Counted from the first letter of the stretch, positions 26,701-59,900 are shown. The stretch: DNA of 64,000 nucleotides from Cristatella mucedo (GCA_009760855.2 WPIO01000009.1:5710001-5774000), one strand, 5' to 3'. Translations and numbers: made by a program. Notes: generated by a model not told the origin, from the sequence alone.

Positions 26701-28384
26701 AGACACTACGATTGTTTTAGCTGTCTGCTGCTCTGGCTATTGCAGCTTTGCTAACGTTGCGTCCCAAAGACTCACTGAGCCCAGCGATTACTTCAAATGA
26801 TGACGACTGAGTCGTTGCATGTGTGGTGGTGTTACATGCAAAGCAAATGCAAATGCATGCAAAGCACAACCAACCCACGAGTCACAATCCTGCTGGTCAC
26901 GACGAACAAGTAGTCGAAGCAGATTGCGGATGGTTCCATTGCATCGCTCGTCATCTCTATTACTTTGGAATGAGCCAGGCTAGAGCCGACTTCAACTTAT
27001 AGCAGTAGGCAGCCGGCGTGCAGTGTGTCTTCGACTTTAATTCTGTATTTCTGTCGCTGCATATGCTGTTCAATCTAGACGTCACAGACGAGCCCCACGA
27101 TGCTGACGAGAGCTTCTCAATAACCGTTGGCGAAATCTTGTTGAGTAGATGTACTCAGACAATGTACTTCGAGGAATAGTCGTTCACGAACGAAACAGCT
27201 TACTTTCCGCCTGAAAATTCCAGAAGGTTGCCCTAATTCTGAAGGTCTACATGAACAAACTCAAAAGGCATGCTGGGTGTCGGCTTATGCTCCAGCGGAG
27301 CGCTTTGTTTCAGAGGTGACGGTCTGCGTTCCTGACAAGTGACAAAAGACTAAACCCACTCATCAATATTTGACAAAAGACTAAACCTACTCATCAATGT
27401 CCTTCATTCCTAACAAGAAGAACCACTCATAAGCCACCGATACAGTCTTCACCGTCTCACTGCAATACCCTGCAGCTGGATCGTCGTGAAGAGGTCTCAA
27501 AGTTCTCATTTAAATCGTTGTCGAACAATCAATTCTGGCACTATCTACTGCGAACTGCTTGCTTTGTTGCTGTGTCCACAGAAATGGTAGATAGCATCTC
27601 TTGGAAACGTCCAGCAGAAGGCTCTTTTGGTGAGCTCCGAATGTAGAGCAAATCAAAATCCTGCTTATCCGGTGCTTGCTTGAGGTCTGCTAATGAGAAT
27701 TCACTGTCCGAAGTAGGCTGCGACGTGATTCGATGACCTGCATAAAGCAGCGAAACAGCGCTAGCATGGTCAGGTTAGTGGTGAATCTTGAAGTCGAACT
27801 CATTCAACTTGTGGGTCCAACGCATTCAATACGGCTGGGACCGTTGTTTTTTCTGCGGCCTGTAAGAATCGGTCCTTGATCGTGGCCTCTAGGTGAACGC
27901 TGACCAACCTTTCACCATAAACAATTGCAGTGTTTCCGCTAAATAGCATGCAATCGAACTGCATTGGATTCTTGGTGAGCGGATAATCTGCTGCCTAAAG
28001 GCGGGCCTCAGATCCTGTGTTCAGTAGGACTTCGAACCCAATCCCATTACGAAGGCATTTCAGCAGGAAAGAAATGCGACTATGCGTTGCTGAATTAAAA
28101 AGGCCTATCCTTTTCTAATCGGTCGCGTTGCTCCAAGAGCTTAGACCTGCTTTCCTGTCCAGTCATGTCAATAAAATGCTAAGTACAGCAAGAATCGAGT
28201 ACCTGGTCGTCGTAACGTGCCAAAATAATGAAATTCTTCTTTAATCTCGTTTAGTTCTGCCAATGTTTGCGCTTTAAAGGCATCTCGTCGCCATCTCACT
28301 GAAATGAAACTCTACCACTCCCTCACCAAACTAAAATTGCCCCGAATTGTGCTTCGCTCCAGGCAAATCTATAGAATCGAGTCT
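26701..28384 (-). pseudogene. Decayed copia-like remnant (tentative) and unassigned sequence
   Basis: On the minus strand, 27,080-27,290 reads through stops as PFEFVHVDLQ ... AVSFVNDYSSKYIV ... VHLLNKIS, the layout of a copia-type integrase core start. Between 27,770 and 28,060 another fragment (KNPMQFDCMLFSGNTAIVYG) may belong to the same polyprotein. Many stops are present and no LTRs were found. The rest of the stretch holds nothing I recognise. Confidence 0.4.
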
Positions 28385-28580
28385 TAAGGCTTAGTTGCCG
28401 CTGGTTCTAAGCAGAGGGATAAGGTGCTCGAATTTCATGACCTAGGTCATGGTTCCAAGTCCTGCAGGGAGCCATCCTTTATTATTACCGAATCAGCTAT
28501 AGGTGGGGACAGCCGTTAAGGCTATTCTGCCGCTACACAAATGAGGCTATTGAATAAGCTACCTTTTTTTTCTAGTTTCG
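28385..28580 (+). repeat. tRNA-derived SINE (family A)
   Basis: A diverged copy with an A-box-like TAAGGTGCTCGAA, a B-box-like GTTCCAAGTCC and the shared tail ACAGCCGTTAAGGCTATTCTGCC ... AAATGAGGCTATTGAAT. Confidence 0.65.
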
Positions 28581-28654
28581 ACTTACAGACGCACAACGGC
28601 CTCGACATAGAGCCGACAAGACCCATATTCTAATTGTGATTTAAAACTGAAATG

Positions 28655-30160
28655 ACGAACTCATATATCGAAACCTCACACATTGTTAGTAAGTTCCAGT
28701 CTGGCTTTAGAGCTAATCACTCAACAGAGTCAGCATTGCTTAGGGTATACAATGACCTACTTAGGAATGCAGATATAGGTAGAGTGTCTGCTTGTTTTGC
28801 TCGATCTTTCGGCAGCTTTTGATACTATCGATCACCAAGTTCTTCTAGAGCGCCTCTCATCTCGCCTGGGCATCACTGGCACTGCTCTGCAGTGGTTCAG
28901 GTCATATCTCAGTGGGAGACTCCAGAGCATTGACGTGAATGGACAAAGATCATCTGATGTACCTCTGAAATATGGAGTACCTCAGGGCTCCGTGCTAGGT
29001 CCGGTTCTTTTCATGGTTTATACTCTCCCTCTTGCTGAGGTGATTGCCAATCACAATCTAGGCTTTCACTTCTATGCAGATGACACTCAGTTGTACCTTT
29101 GCTTTGATCCCTCACAGCCTTCGAGCACCTCAAATTCTCTCAACTCCCTTGCTGCATGTATTGATGACATCCTCACATGGATGGCAGCAAATTTTCTAAA
29201 ACTAAACGATGATAAAACTAACTTACTAGTTATGGGCAAACCTAGTGTGATTCACAAATTGGAGAGGCTGACACTCAAAATGGGCTCTGCCAGCATATCT
29301 CCAGTTGAATCAGTTCGAAATCTAGGTGTCGTCTTCCAAAGCGACCTCTCGTTAGACGACCATATCAGCTCCACAGTCAAATCCGCCTATTTTCAGCTTC
29401 ATATAATTGCGAAAATTCGGGCTTGTTTAGATAAGGATATTACATCTAAGTTGGTCCATGCATTCGTGACATCCCGTCTCGACTTGTGCAACTCACTGCT
29501 TACTGGCCTACCAGCATGTGCGATCAGGCGATTGCAGTTGGTGCAAAACTCTGCAGCTAGGCTTGTCTGTCGTGAGCATCGCAGTTGCCACATCACACCA
29601 CTTCTCGCCGACCTGCACTGGCTACCACCAGTCGAGCAACGGATTGACTTCAAGGTTTTGTCGCTCACTTTTAGGTCACTTTATTCTTTGGCTCCAGCCT
29701 ATCTCTCAGACATACTGCCCCACCAGGCCAAGCATTGTACCACCCGCTTTTCGGAATCCAACAGTTTACCACTACCTCGTACAAACCTCAAATCCTTTAG
29801 AGACTGTGCATTTAGTTCGTATACTTCCAAAGCCTGGAACTCCCTCCCAACCGGCGTCGGAACATTCCCTGACTTAACCACATTTAAAAGGAGCTTAAAA
29901 ACACACCTATTTAGGACAGCATTTAGTGTGTCCCTGTGATTCGTCCTTCATGTGCTTATGCATGCTGACACTGCATGCTGCCACTAACCACATTACCATG
30001 CTGACCCTGTGCATGTCACCTCTAACCATGCTGTTCATTTTGTTTGTTTATCAAGCATATATCTCACCATTCAATTGCCTTTGCAGCAAATGTGAAGCGC
30101 CTGGAAAGAGATTTGAGTTCTCTGAGGGCGCTTTATCAAGTGCATTATTATTATTATTTT
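28655..30160 (+). mobile_element. L2-like LINE, 5'-truncated
   Basis: Starts in the RT at the region encoding SYIETSHIV and ends with the hairpin (30,085-30,135) and an ATT tail. It closely matches the copy at 5,150-6,672. Confidence 0.9.
28797..29939 (+). pseudogene. LINE reverse transcriptase, N-terminally truncated
   Basis: 380 codons from the RT palm: [50 protein letters not shown], to the natural end FRTAFSVSL at 29,939. A 1-base loss near 28,790 breaks the frame just upstream. Unlike the copy at 4,629, it keeps the complete C-terminus (SYTSKAWNSLPTGV). Confidence 0.85.
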
Positions 30161-31270
30161 AGGTTTTTCTATAAGCTCGGTTTCATCGCCTTTAAATTTA
30201 GAGAAGTTGACCTTCATCAATGACCTAATGCATGCAAGCCAGAGTTAATTTAATTAATGCATCTCAGCTGACGAATTGGAAAAAATTTCCTCACCATGGT
30301 ATCATTCATTGGGTTGTTACAGCTGCGATAGCCAAGGCCATGGTTCTTCATTAGCTTGCTTGAGCTCACACATCTGGGAAACCTCAGCGATAACGCTGGT
30401 GATGGGGCAAGCATACTGGCAATATAAAGAGGATGCCGGGCTATAAATAAAGTAGCTGTGGATATTATTTATCAAATACCATTTATTGTTTACATATGCC
30501 CAACAGAGAACAGGCGTGACATCACTTGTCACAGTAAGGCTTTCGGGCTGACTGCAAAAGCTAAATCCGGTCATACCGTGAAAAGATACCAGTCCCATCA
30601 GCGACTCAAATAATTTTCCGTAGAGCTGCGAAAAGGCTACAAATACTAAGAGAATTCTTAACAATGCACTGTAAAGCACCAACAGCGGGCCATGCCACAC
30701 TACAATGGGTGCAAAGAGTTGTAAGTAGATGGCCGGAGTCTCGATCAAACTGCCACCGGCAGGCACATAGTCGACGAAGCAGAGCTCTAAAAACCCGAGG
30801 CAACCGGCTTCGATCATTAACGAAACGCAGTGACACCTAAGTCCGGACCGTAGAGGCTGCAGAGCAGCCGGTGGCATTAGAGAAAAGCATGGCTGCCTGC
30901 AAGAGTGCCCGTGTGCCAACCGCCAAGAATCGCTCATAACAGCTCAATCTGTGACGGTAATGCGAGAACTGTCGTTTACCTGCGTATTTCTGGTAAAAGC
31001 CTACCAGGTTTTTTAGCCGATAAGCTCCCTTAAGGCAAATGCACATCATGAGACAGAACATGGATCGTCCGGTGAGACTGACACAGCTCGGGATGCCACG
31101 GGGGGACTAATATTTGGGAAGGGTAACTGATGATGAGCCGCTCGAATGAATAGGTTACACACAGGAAGCTACGGAAACCAGCTGCAGCAAGCAGGCTGGG
31201 AGCTACGCTCGCTCCCAGTCTCCAACCACTGCTTTCGATTGGCGCAGAGTTGTGTCTTGTGCTCACAGCA
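30161..31270 (-). other. Probable 3' UTR/flank of the phosphatase gene
   Basis: No protein family is recognisable. A 206-codon minus-strand frame (30,317-30,937) is odd in composition and unsupported. If 30,482-30,487 is the poly(A) signal, about 790 nt here would be 3' UTR. Confidence 0.4.
30482..30487 (-). terminator. Candidate polyadenylation signal (AATAAA)
   Basis: TTTATT on the plus strand, so AATAAA on the minus strand, about 790 nt past the stop codon of the phosphatase gene. It is plausible by position only. Confidence 0.3.
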
Positions 31271-51837
<20,567 letters not shown>

Positions 51838-51987
51838 TTTCGGGCTAGTTCCGGCAGACGAAAAGGTGTCTTATGGGATAACAACCCGAACCTCGCCTTA
51901 CTGGGGCGGAGTTCCGGAGGAAGCGGTAACTGAGCAGACTCGAGGCTACGGCATCCGCGGATTAATCGCGCTCGCGGCCGGTGTGTG

Positions 51988-52024
<37 letters not shown>

Positions 52025-52440
52025 GCGCGCGCGCGTGCGTGTGTGTGTGTGTGTGTTCGTTCGCGTCACTATTTATCGTGCACTGGGTTGGCTCACTGCG
52101 GAGGAGCCTTTGCGAAGAAAGTTTTGCGAAAGCAGTTTTTAAGCGAACGAAAGAGCCGCCTACTGAACGCACTGCCACGCAAGGAATGGCGGCTATGCTC
52201 GAGGCGACGCGAGGCTGCAGCAGCAGCAGCTCGGCCCGGTACGAAGAGGCTCAGCCGTGGCGAGCCCTGTGGATCAGACTAAGAATTTCGCTCTGCGTCC
52301 ACCGATGAACACGGAGGCGGCGAAGCTCCCTTTAGTAAAGGGTTGGCGCGATGTCCTGAATTCGATGATCAACCTAATGCCTAGCACTGAGTGTAGGAGC
52401 GTAATGGATGTTTTTCGGCGGTCTTGCCGATAATGAGTTA
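51838..52440. promoter_or_regulatory. GC/CpG-rich 5' flank of the PP1 gene
   Basis: Immediately upstream of the PP1 start, rich in CpG (for example AATCGCGCTCGCGGCCGG near 51,965) and with a (TG)n(CG)n tract at 51,983-52,056. It is the likely promoter/5' UTR. No TATA box or start site could be fixed. Confidence 0.45.
51983..52056. repeat. (TG)n(CG)n alternating purine-pyrimidine tract
   Basis: TG repeats flank a core of CGCGCG/ACGCGC; such tracts can adopt Z-DNA. About 150-220 bp upstream of the PP1 ATG. Confidence 0.9.
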
Positions 52441-52735
52441 CAACAGCCCAACAATGCTTAGTTACACTTGTCCTAGGCAACTCTCCTACTGCCGACTATG
52501 GCACATCCTTTTCAGCGGTCCTGAGCTGCTACTTTTATTCTACTCACTACCTCAACTGCTCTCCTGACTCTGCTATGCTTCCCACTTTCTCGTTGTTGCG
52601 TGAGACGAAGTCTGTTGGCTACCGAATGCGTACCGAAAGCCGCTTAGGCTGTGAGTGCGCTATACAAAACTCTCCTGCGTAGCACCCACGTGGTCTTTAT
52701 GACTTTGTGGAGTTACAGACGGAGATACATTAAAA
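52440..52735 (+). mobile_element. LINE family 2, 3' end
   Basis: About 300 bp matching 53,690-53,955, ending in GGAGTTACAGACGGAGATAC. Confidence 0.8.
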
Positions 52736-52769
52736 AACATAACAGAGAACCAGGGTGCAAGTAGGATCT

Positions 52770-52985
52770 TTAGTTGGCTACTTTGGTGAACCGAGGAAAG
52801 AAGCGAATACACTGCGACCGGCAAATACAAGCTGCTTTGAATATCTTTACTTGAATTAGCGATCTTCTCGCAGCTGTAACTTCGATTAAAAGCGCGAGGT
52901 TCCAATTGTGGCCTCTAGGATTGCCTATGAGGAGACGTTCAGTTTTGTCCTCGTTTAGCTTCATAAAGATGTCATTCAAACCGTC
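52770..52985 (-). pseudogene. LINE family 2 RT fragment (inverted)
   Basis: On the minus strand reads MKLNEDKTERLLIGNPRG and following residues, the region after the RT active site. It is head to head with the plus-strand copy that begins at about 52,986. Confidence 0.65.
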
Positions 52986-53955
52986 GGAATCTGCTGCGGC
53001 AACTGAGAAACTGAATGCTTGGCTTGCCGATATTCGATCCTGGATGTTGGAAAACTTCCTTAAATTAAATGACGATAAAACCAAACTGCTGCTCATAGGA
53101 TACCCTAAGCGTGTGGCTGGATAAAAAGGCTTTGCTCTTCTAATAGGTGATGCTGTTGTGCGACCATCACCACGTGCTCGAAATTTAGGTGTCGTGTTCG
53201 ACAGCCGCCTCAATTTCAAAAACTTCATTCAGAAGACTGCCTCTACAGCTAGCCATCACATCCAATCTCTATCCAAGATTAGGAGCTGTCTCCCACAGTG
53301 GCTAGTAAAAAATATTTAACTGGCTCTTTAGTTCTGTCTCGGCTTGATTATTGTAATTCCCTTTTGGCTGGGATGCCAAAAAAAAACTCTTAGGCCACTG
53401 CAGCTGACTTTTTGAGCACCTGTCTCCTTTGCTGAAAGAGCTAGGACGGTTGCCGGTTGAGCAAAGGATACAGAGCAAAGTTCTTAAGCTGACCCACAAG
53501 GCCCGCCACGGCTTGGCTCCTTCGTACCTAGCTGAACTGCTGCATCAGTTTCAGCCTGTTTGCGCCCTCAGGTCCTGTATGGACCTTAAATTAGCTGTCC
53601 CATTCCTCCGCTTAAAGACCGTTGGCAACAGAAGCTTTAGCTCTGCAGGTCCTAGACTGTGGAGCTTGCTTCCACAGTTCTTACGCAGCGACAATACTCT
53701 CCTGCTGCCGACTATGGCACATCCTTTTCAGCGGTCCTGAGCAGCTACTTCTATGCTACTCACTACCTCAACTGCTCTCCTGACTCTGCTATGCTTCCCA
53801 CTTTATCTTTGTTGCGTGAGACGAAGTCTGTTGGGTACCGAATGCGTACTGAAAGCCGATTAGGCTGTGAGTGAGCTATAAAAAACTCTCCTGCGTAGCA
53901 CCCACATGGTCTTTGTGACTTTTTGGAGTTACAGACGGAGATACATTACATTACA
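52986..53955 (+). mobile_element. LINE family 2, 3' portion
   Basis: Contains KLNAWLADIRSWMLENFLKL, NDDKTKLLLIGYPKR, then QRIQSKVLKLTHKARHGLAP and the closing RSFSSAGPRLWSLLPQFLRS, with frame breaks near 53,125 and 53,390. It ends in GGAGATACATTACATTA. A second L2-like family, distinct in tail sequence from the first. Confidence 0.82.
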
Positions 53956-54344
53956 TGATCGACTTCCTGGACACCGAGTCTGCAACAGTGGAGTTCGACT
54001 AAGCTGTCGCTGTTAGAGTCAAGATTTTAGATGACACGTAATTCTGGGCATTGTCGAAATATAAGTGATAGCCAATAGCGAATCTTCTGCTCGAGAGACT
54101 CAGCCAGTAGGGAAACAAGCGAGAGACCTGGCGATGAGCGGACAACAGCGAGCTCAGCCAGTCAGAACCGTTTACATTAGACCTGATTGTCGTAAAATGC
54201 AGACGAGGCCGAGGTTGGGGAGTAAAGACTCGAACCTAATGAGCTAGTCCGTTGCCAGTGCCTTCAGTGCTTGAATCAGAGCTCCGTATATCACCATATT
54301 TCAACTGAGCTTAATCGAAGAATTAGACATTCTTTCTAATTACC

Positions 54345-54510
54345 CCCGAGTCTTAGCCCAGGGGTAAGGTGCTAGCTCTTCTCGACCCTTCGTCGTGGGT
54401 TCGGAGTCCTGCATTGGGCGATCCTGTATTTCTCACTGCAAGCGATGGCGATAGCCGTTAAGGCTCATCTGCCGAAACATAAATGAGGCTGTTAAAGCAG
54501 TCGACCTTCA
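54345..54510 (+). repeat. SINE family A
   Basis: CTTAGCCCAGGGGTAAGGTG (A box), GTGGGTTCGGAGTCC (B box), and the tail GATAGCCGTTAAGGCTCATC ... AAATGAGGCTGTTAAA. Confidence 0.85.
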
Positions 54511-54599
54511 ATTATCAGTAAATGGATCGGTGTATAAGGCCGCCACGAGACTGTTATTTTTAAATGCTTGGATACAAGCAGAAGTTTCTTACAAGCTTT

Positions 54600-55480
54600 T
54601 GGAGAGCAATAATGATAACTATAAGAAATTTGCAAAGCGACCCATGACCATTCAATAACTTTCTTGGCACTTTGCATATGCTGAAAAGCAGATTGTCGAT
54701 TAGTTAGGGACACAATGCATAGTGTACGCACGCACAAGCACACAAAGGATATTTTACACGGACCCGGCAAATGCTGTGAGGAACAGGTTCAATTTTTAGC
54801 TTCCTTTTAAAATGTCTTCAAGTCCAGTGTTGTCGTGACAATAGTTAAGTACAAACTCTAGGCTGTGGGACCATACGCACCGAAGGCATGGTCTCCAAGC
54901 ATTTGCATTTGAATAGAACTAAACCGCTAAACGAAGTCAGGGTAGTACGATGCGAAGCGTGAATTTAAAATATTTCAGATGGGTACTCTAACGAAAGAGG
55001 ATGCAGGGACCTACAAGTGACTGGAAAAACCATCAAGAAGTCGATGCATTGCTTTACGGTGAGTCAGTTTAGGTCTGTGAGAAAATACAGTAACGTTTCG
55101 GTTTATACAAATGGTAGGAACGCCTAGCAGCAGAGCGATTGCTCAGGCCGGAAAAAATATGAGTAGCAAGTTACAGTAGTCTAGATGAAAGGTCACAAAT
55201 GCATGTACCAGCTTGGCAACGACGTTCTTTTCTACGCACGCCCGAATTTTTGCCAATGTGCATACTTAAAAGTCGGCAGTCTTGAGTGTAGAGTTGATGT
55301 GGTCATCTATTGTAAGGTCGCTTTGGAGGTCATCCAAACTGCGTGCACGTGCAACAGGAGAAATTCTGGCCAAGCGCATTTTGAGGTTGGATTTCTTATT
55401 TCTGAGAAGCGCTAGGTTTCCTATAAATAGTAAGTTAGTTTTACCATAATTAAATTTGAGGAGGTTTGATGCCAATTTTT
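54600..55480 (-). pseudogene. Old L2-like LINE fragment
   Basis: On the minus strand, ASNLLKFNYGKTNLLFIGNL and DDLQSDLTIDDHINSTLKTA correspond to the conserved LKLNDDKTNLLVMG and FQSDLSLDDHISSTVKSA of intact copies. It is more diverged than the others, with many stops. Confidence 0.75.
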
Positions 55481-55794
55481 ATATTATCTTAAGTAACGAA
55501 TTTTTGTTCTTGGGTAGTAAGTGTTATTTTGCTAGAGGTGATATCTCTAAAAGACAAATAAAATAATTATTCCCCACACAATTTGATTTAATGACCGGAA
55601 CAGTTTGAAATTTACACGCTACAATAAAAAACACACGAACTAACTGTGCTGAATCTTTTGAATCTCATTTAGTTGGTTAGAAAACGAATAAACAAGAGTT
55701 AACGTGTGTTTGTAGGAAAGTTTTACAAAACCAACTTCAGAATATTTAGTAGTAAATATTTCATTGAATATCTACAGCCATACCGTAATGACAC
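55481..55794. other. No recognisable feature
   Basis: AT-rich sequence with no coding, repeat or RNA signal that I can assign. Confidence 0.4.
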
Positions 55795-55945
55795 GCCAGG
55801 TAAGGTGGTTGCTTTTCACGACCTCGGGACCAAGGTCGTGGGTTCAAATCCTGCGGTGGGTGATCCTGTATCGCCGTTGCAAGTGGTGGTGATAGCCGCA
55901 AAGGCTCTTCTGTCGCTATACAAAAGAGGCTGTTAAATCATCTAG
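55795..55945 (+). repeat. SINE family A
   Basis: GGTAAGGTGGTTGC head, GTCGTGGGTTCAAATCCTGC B box, and tail GGTGGTGATAGCCGCAAAGG ... AAGAGGCTGTTAAATC. Confidence 0.85.
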
Positions 55946-56502
55946 TATTTATTTACTAAAAATTTACTTTTAAGGATCAGCCCGCATATGCAGTCTCCAA
56001 CCATTTTCTCATTATATGATCCTTAGTAGCGGTGTTTAATGTCCACCAAATTCTGTTGGCAGCTCTCGCGTATCTCCTCCGAGTAAGCACCTATATTCTC
56101 CTTGAATTAATCAACATGAGCATCAAGTATAAGAACATCCTGCAGGTCTTGTGCAGTAGTTCTTTCATATAGTCTTACCCCGACCTACATATTTTTCTAC
56201 CCTATGACTGCCTAGGAAACCCCGAACCACTGCAAAAAATCTGGCCCAGGTGGCTTAATCCTTAATAGGGAGTTTCTCGGGAAATCATTGCACTCAATTT
56301 CTTATTTCTCTTGGCCCAAAAAAGACAGGCTTTGAACTGGGCTTAAGAGAGCCCATGGGGATTTTTTAAAGATACTTAAAGAGCGCTGACTCCTTTAATA
56401 GAACCATAAAATAATTGTTTCATTTATGCCCAATTTGATGTGCTGTTCCGGCATCAGTAGTACCATGGCACGAGTGCACCAGTGGCTCGCACTTGACTAG
56501 TC

Positions 56503-56575
56503 TGGATAGCTCGATTGCTAGAGCACTAGACCGGTAGTCCTGCAGTTGCTGGATCGTTCCTCGTTCGGGAAGAAA
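56503..56575 (+). repeat. tRNA-like sequence, probably a SINE head
   Basis: GGATAGCTCGATTGCTAGAG resembles an A box, and CTGGATCGTTCC a degenerate B box; the loop CCGGTAG would give a Thr-like GGT anticodon. The anticodon and acceptor stems do not pair well, so this is a decayed tRNA relative rather than a working gene. Confidence 0.5.
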
Positions 56576-56589
56576 GTTTTTGCCCCGTG

Positions 56590-56740
56590 TCTTTGTCCTA
56601 CGAGTAGGCGCTCGCATTTCACTACCAAGTCGTGGGTTCGAGTTCTTCAGCGGGTAATCATTTATGTCCGATTGCAAGAGGTGGTGAAAGCCATTAAGGC
56701 TCCTTTGCCGCTAAGGATGCGGTTAAATCGTCTAGCCTTT
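56590..56740 (+). repeat. SINE family A
   Basis: AAGTCGTGGGTTCGAGTTC B box and AGAGGTGGTGAAAGCCATTA ... GCGGTTAAATCGTCTAG tail. Confidence 0.8.
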
Positions 56741-57598
56741 ACTTTACTTCCCACAGAGAACTCAGTATATTACGGTCAGTCCAGGCAAATGGTGCTGAGC
56801 ACGGGGGTCCCTGCTGAACCAAAAGCAGAGAATTTAGAAGAAAAAAGAGGAGAACTTGAGAAAGCCGCTTCGCAGACCGATAAGAAATGCTTCAATTTTG
56901 AAGTCTTCAATAACCCCCCCTGCAGAAGTCACCATACCTCAAAGCGTCCAGAAAGGTTTTGATGCTGATGTAATCCTCCTAGAGGTGCACAGCAGAGAGT
57001 CAGAGGGGAAGAGGCGCGTGCAACTGAGAAGAGATGCAGTAATATGGTGTACTAACTATCTCGATTAATTGGCCGCAGTCGTGGCAAAATGTGCCTGCTG
57101 GCTAGGGCTTGCCGCCTTTTGATGCTCGCATTTAGACAGGTGGAACTAAACTGAACTAGTGGGCTTGTGACCGATGTATTTATACTATGTATAAATAAGC
57201 ATCAATAACTGTAAGGAATAGTGCGTAGAAAAACGTACCAATACCACGCCCCAAAGTCTCCATCTAGTAATCAGCAGCAATGGCAGACATGTCAAATACT
57301 GAAACTTTTTATGAAAATTAAAGTACGGCTGTCTAGAAAAATACGTTTTAAACATCGATGAATTGTTTTTCATTTAACATCAATCCTTTGGTTATAGCTA
57401 AATCTGCTATGTTAATGAAAATAAGTGTATTTCAGATTTATCGCTGTCCTATACAATTCATCAAAACAAAGTTTGTGAGGAGTGATGGGCATGGACGGAT
57501 GGATTCCATTTTTTGAAGCATAAGCAACTGCCAAATAACACTTTCTACCCGTAAACAAATATCATGTTAAATTTTGTTTCGAAGTGCAATGGCAGGCA
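56741..57598. other. No recognisable gene
   Basis: A 138-codon plus-strand frame overlaps 56,546-56,962 but begins in the tRNA-like/SINE sequence, so it is not a gene. The AT-rich remainder shows nothing assignable. Confidence 0.4.
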
Positions 57599-57656
57599 CG
57601 AGAGAGAGAGGGAGAGGGGGGAGGGAGGGAGGGAGGGAGGGAGGGAGGGAGAGAGG

Positions 57657-57735
<79 letters not shown>

Positions 57736-57740
57736 GAGGG
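57599..57740. repeat. (GA)n / (GGGA)n microsatellite
   Basis: GGGA-type repeats followed by about 70 bp of pure GA. Confidence 0.95.
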
Positions 57741-58179
57741 AGAGTGGATTGCCAAGTGATGGGAAGCTTTGAGAGCCGGACTGAGGGCAATCTGTTGAGC
57801 TGAGACGTACCCCACAACAAACGCCAACAGGCGGCGACGTAATTTAAGTGGTTTAGTAATTTAGTGCAGGGAGCCGGGTCTCCGTCAGACCGACTTGAAA
57901 GAGCCGGATGGAATACTGGAAGCGAATCGCCCAGAAGACTGATAGTCGCGAGACTGGCACAGCTGGCGCTAGCGCTGCGAAGCTTGACTAGTGAATCGCG
58001 GCTGCCGTCGGGGGAAAAGGGGGGATCGAAACGTTCTCGCTTTGAATGCGAGTGCCACGCCACCAGCCGCTCACGTGGACCGCATAACTGCGATTTGAAC
58101 GGGCGGTGGCTATTGGTGGCAAGCACTGTTTCAGCATGCATAAGCCTAAGAGGGACTAGTCACAAGGACCCACCAAATA
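57741..58179. other. No recognisable gene
   Basis: Moderately GC-rich sequence. The 198-codon minus-strand frame crossing it includes the GA repeat as a Ser-Leu run and has no family features. Confidence 0.4.
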
Positions 58180-59410
58180 GTGTAATAATAATAATAATAA
58201 TACACTTGATAAAGCGCCCTCAGATAACTCAATCTCTATCTATGCGCTTTACATTTTCTGCCAAGAAATTGTAAGAAACGGGTCCTTTTCCGGCTTCTTT
58301 TTAAACGTTGTTAAGTCGACGGATGTCGTGACATCAATCAAGAGAGCGTTCCAGGCTTCAGGAGCATACGAACTAAAGGTAGGGTCTCCAAAGGGTTTCA
58401 AATTCGTTCGAGGTATAGCTACATGATTTGAGTCAGAAGAGCCGGTGTTACGATGCCTGGCCTGGTTGGAGAGTAGTTCTGATAGGGTAGGGTGAAGCCA
58501 GAGAGTGGAGGGATCTAATAGTGAGTGGAAAACCTTAATCAATTAATACATTGTTCGATCGGGAGCCAGTGCAGGTCGGCGAGAAGGGGTGTAACCTGGC
58601 AACTGCGATGATCACCAAGATAAGCCTAGCTGCAGAGTTTTGCACCAGCCGGAAGCCCCTGATTTCACAGGCCGGTGTAACCTGTACGCAGTAAATTACA
58701 GAAGTCGAGACGGGATATCACAATTGCATGGACCAGTTCAGATGTGGTATCCCTGTCTAAAATAGCCCGAATTTTAGCAATGTCATCCAGCTGAAAGTGG
58801 GCAGATTTGATTGTGGGGCTGATGTGGTCGTCTAACGAAAAGTCACTTTGGAACATGACACCTAGGTTTCGGGCAGATTCAACAGGACATAGGCTGGTAG
58901 AGCCGATTGTGAGCGTTAACCTTTCCAACTTCTGAATCCCACTTGGTTTGCCCATAAATAGAAGGTTGGCTTCAGCATAATTCCGTTGGAGACAGTTGGC
59001 TGTCATACATGTACGGATGTCATCAATACCTGCAGCAAGAGTGTTGAGAGAACTCGACGTGCTCGAGGGCTGGGAGGGCTCAAAGCAAAGGTACATCCGA
59101 GGTCATCCGCGTATAAGGGAAAACCTACGTTGTGCCTGGCAATCATATCGGCGAGAGGGAGATTATAACCCGTGAAAAGAACCGGACCAAGCACAGAGCC
59201 CTGAGTTAGCCCAGATTTCAGTCGTTCATTCATCTGATATTCTTTGTCCATTCACACCAATACTTTGGAGGCACCCACTGAGAGAGGACTTAAAGCATTG
59301 CAGTGCCAGTGCCAGTGATGCCCAGACGGGACGAGAGGCATCCGAGAAGGACTCGGTGATCGGTAGTATCAAAACCTACGGAAAAATCGACAAAAATAAG
59401 CAGAGATACT
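58180..59410 (-). mobile_element. L2-like LINE, decayed RT copy
   Basis: ATT tail and hairpin near 58,183-58,255. Upstream on the minus strand: [60 protein letters not shown] and LYADD. It is broken by several shifts. Confidence 0.85.
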
Positions 59411-59900
59411 CTACCGAAGTCTGCATTCCTGATTTCGTGTAGATGCAACGTGAGAAATGCTGGCACAGCTGATTTTGATCTTAAAGCTTTGCAATATCAG
59501 ACGCACACTTGGTTTGCCCGTAATCAATGAGTTGGTTTTATAATAAAAAAAATACAACTCACTTGCATAGCGCTCTACGAGAACCCAATCTTTATTCAGG
59601 CGAGTCCCGTACGCCACAGGGCTCAAGCCGCCGACCTAGGTCATCAATGCATTCACCTTGGCTTAGTTCACTTAAGGCCTTAGTTCACTTAAGGCCTTAA
59701 GGACTTAGTTCACTTAAGTTCACCTTATCCACTGGGTCAACCCAACGTCATTCAATACGAGAAAGATTTCTGCCATCCATGTGCGGATGTTAGCAATACA
59801 TGCATAAAGGGAGTTAAAGTGTGACGTGCTGAAGGGCTGAGAGGGATCAAAGCATAAGTACACGTGCGTGTCATCTGCATAGAAGCGAAAGCCTCGGCAG
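59411..59900 (-). mobile_element. L2-like LINE fragment split by a SINE
   Basis: Two parts of RT-derived sequence: the FRFYADD-like region to HMDGRNL near 59,750-59,895, and TNSLITGKPS...ISCASISHVAS near 59,440-59,535. Between them lies a SINE B remnant. Confidence 0.65.
59540..59745 (-). repeat. SINE family B remnant with short direct repeats
   Basis: TAGCGCTCTACGAGAACC...TTCAGGCG and GGGCTCAAGCCGCCGACC are recognisable. The head part contains several copies of TTAGTTCACTTAAGGCC (59,665-59,720), a local tandem expansion. Confidence 0.65.

Noticed and set aside
30317-30937. 206-codon minus-strand frame downstream of PP1
   Set aside because: No domain, odd composition, lies in the probable 3' UTR; best explained as chance.
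52770-53955. Classical twin-priming inversion of one LINE
   Set aside because: The inverted and direct pieces overlap in the part of the LINE they cover, which twin priming does not predict; two insertions are more likely.
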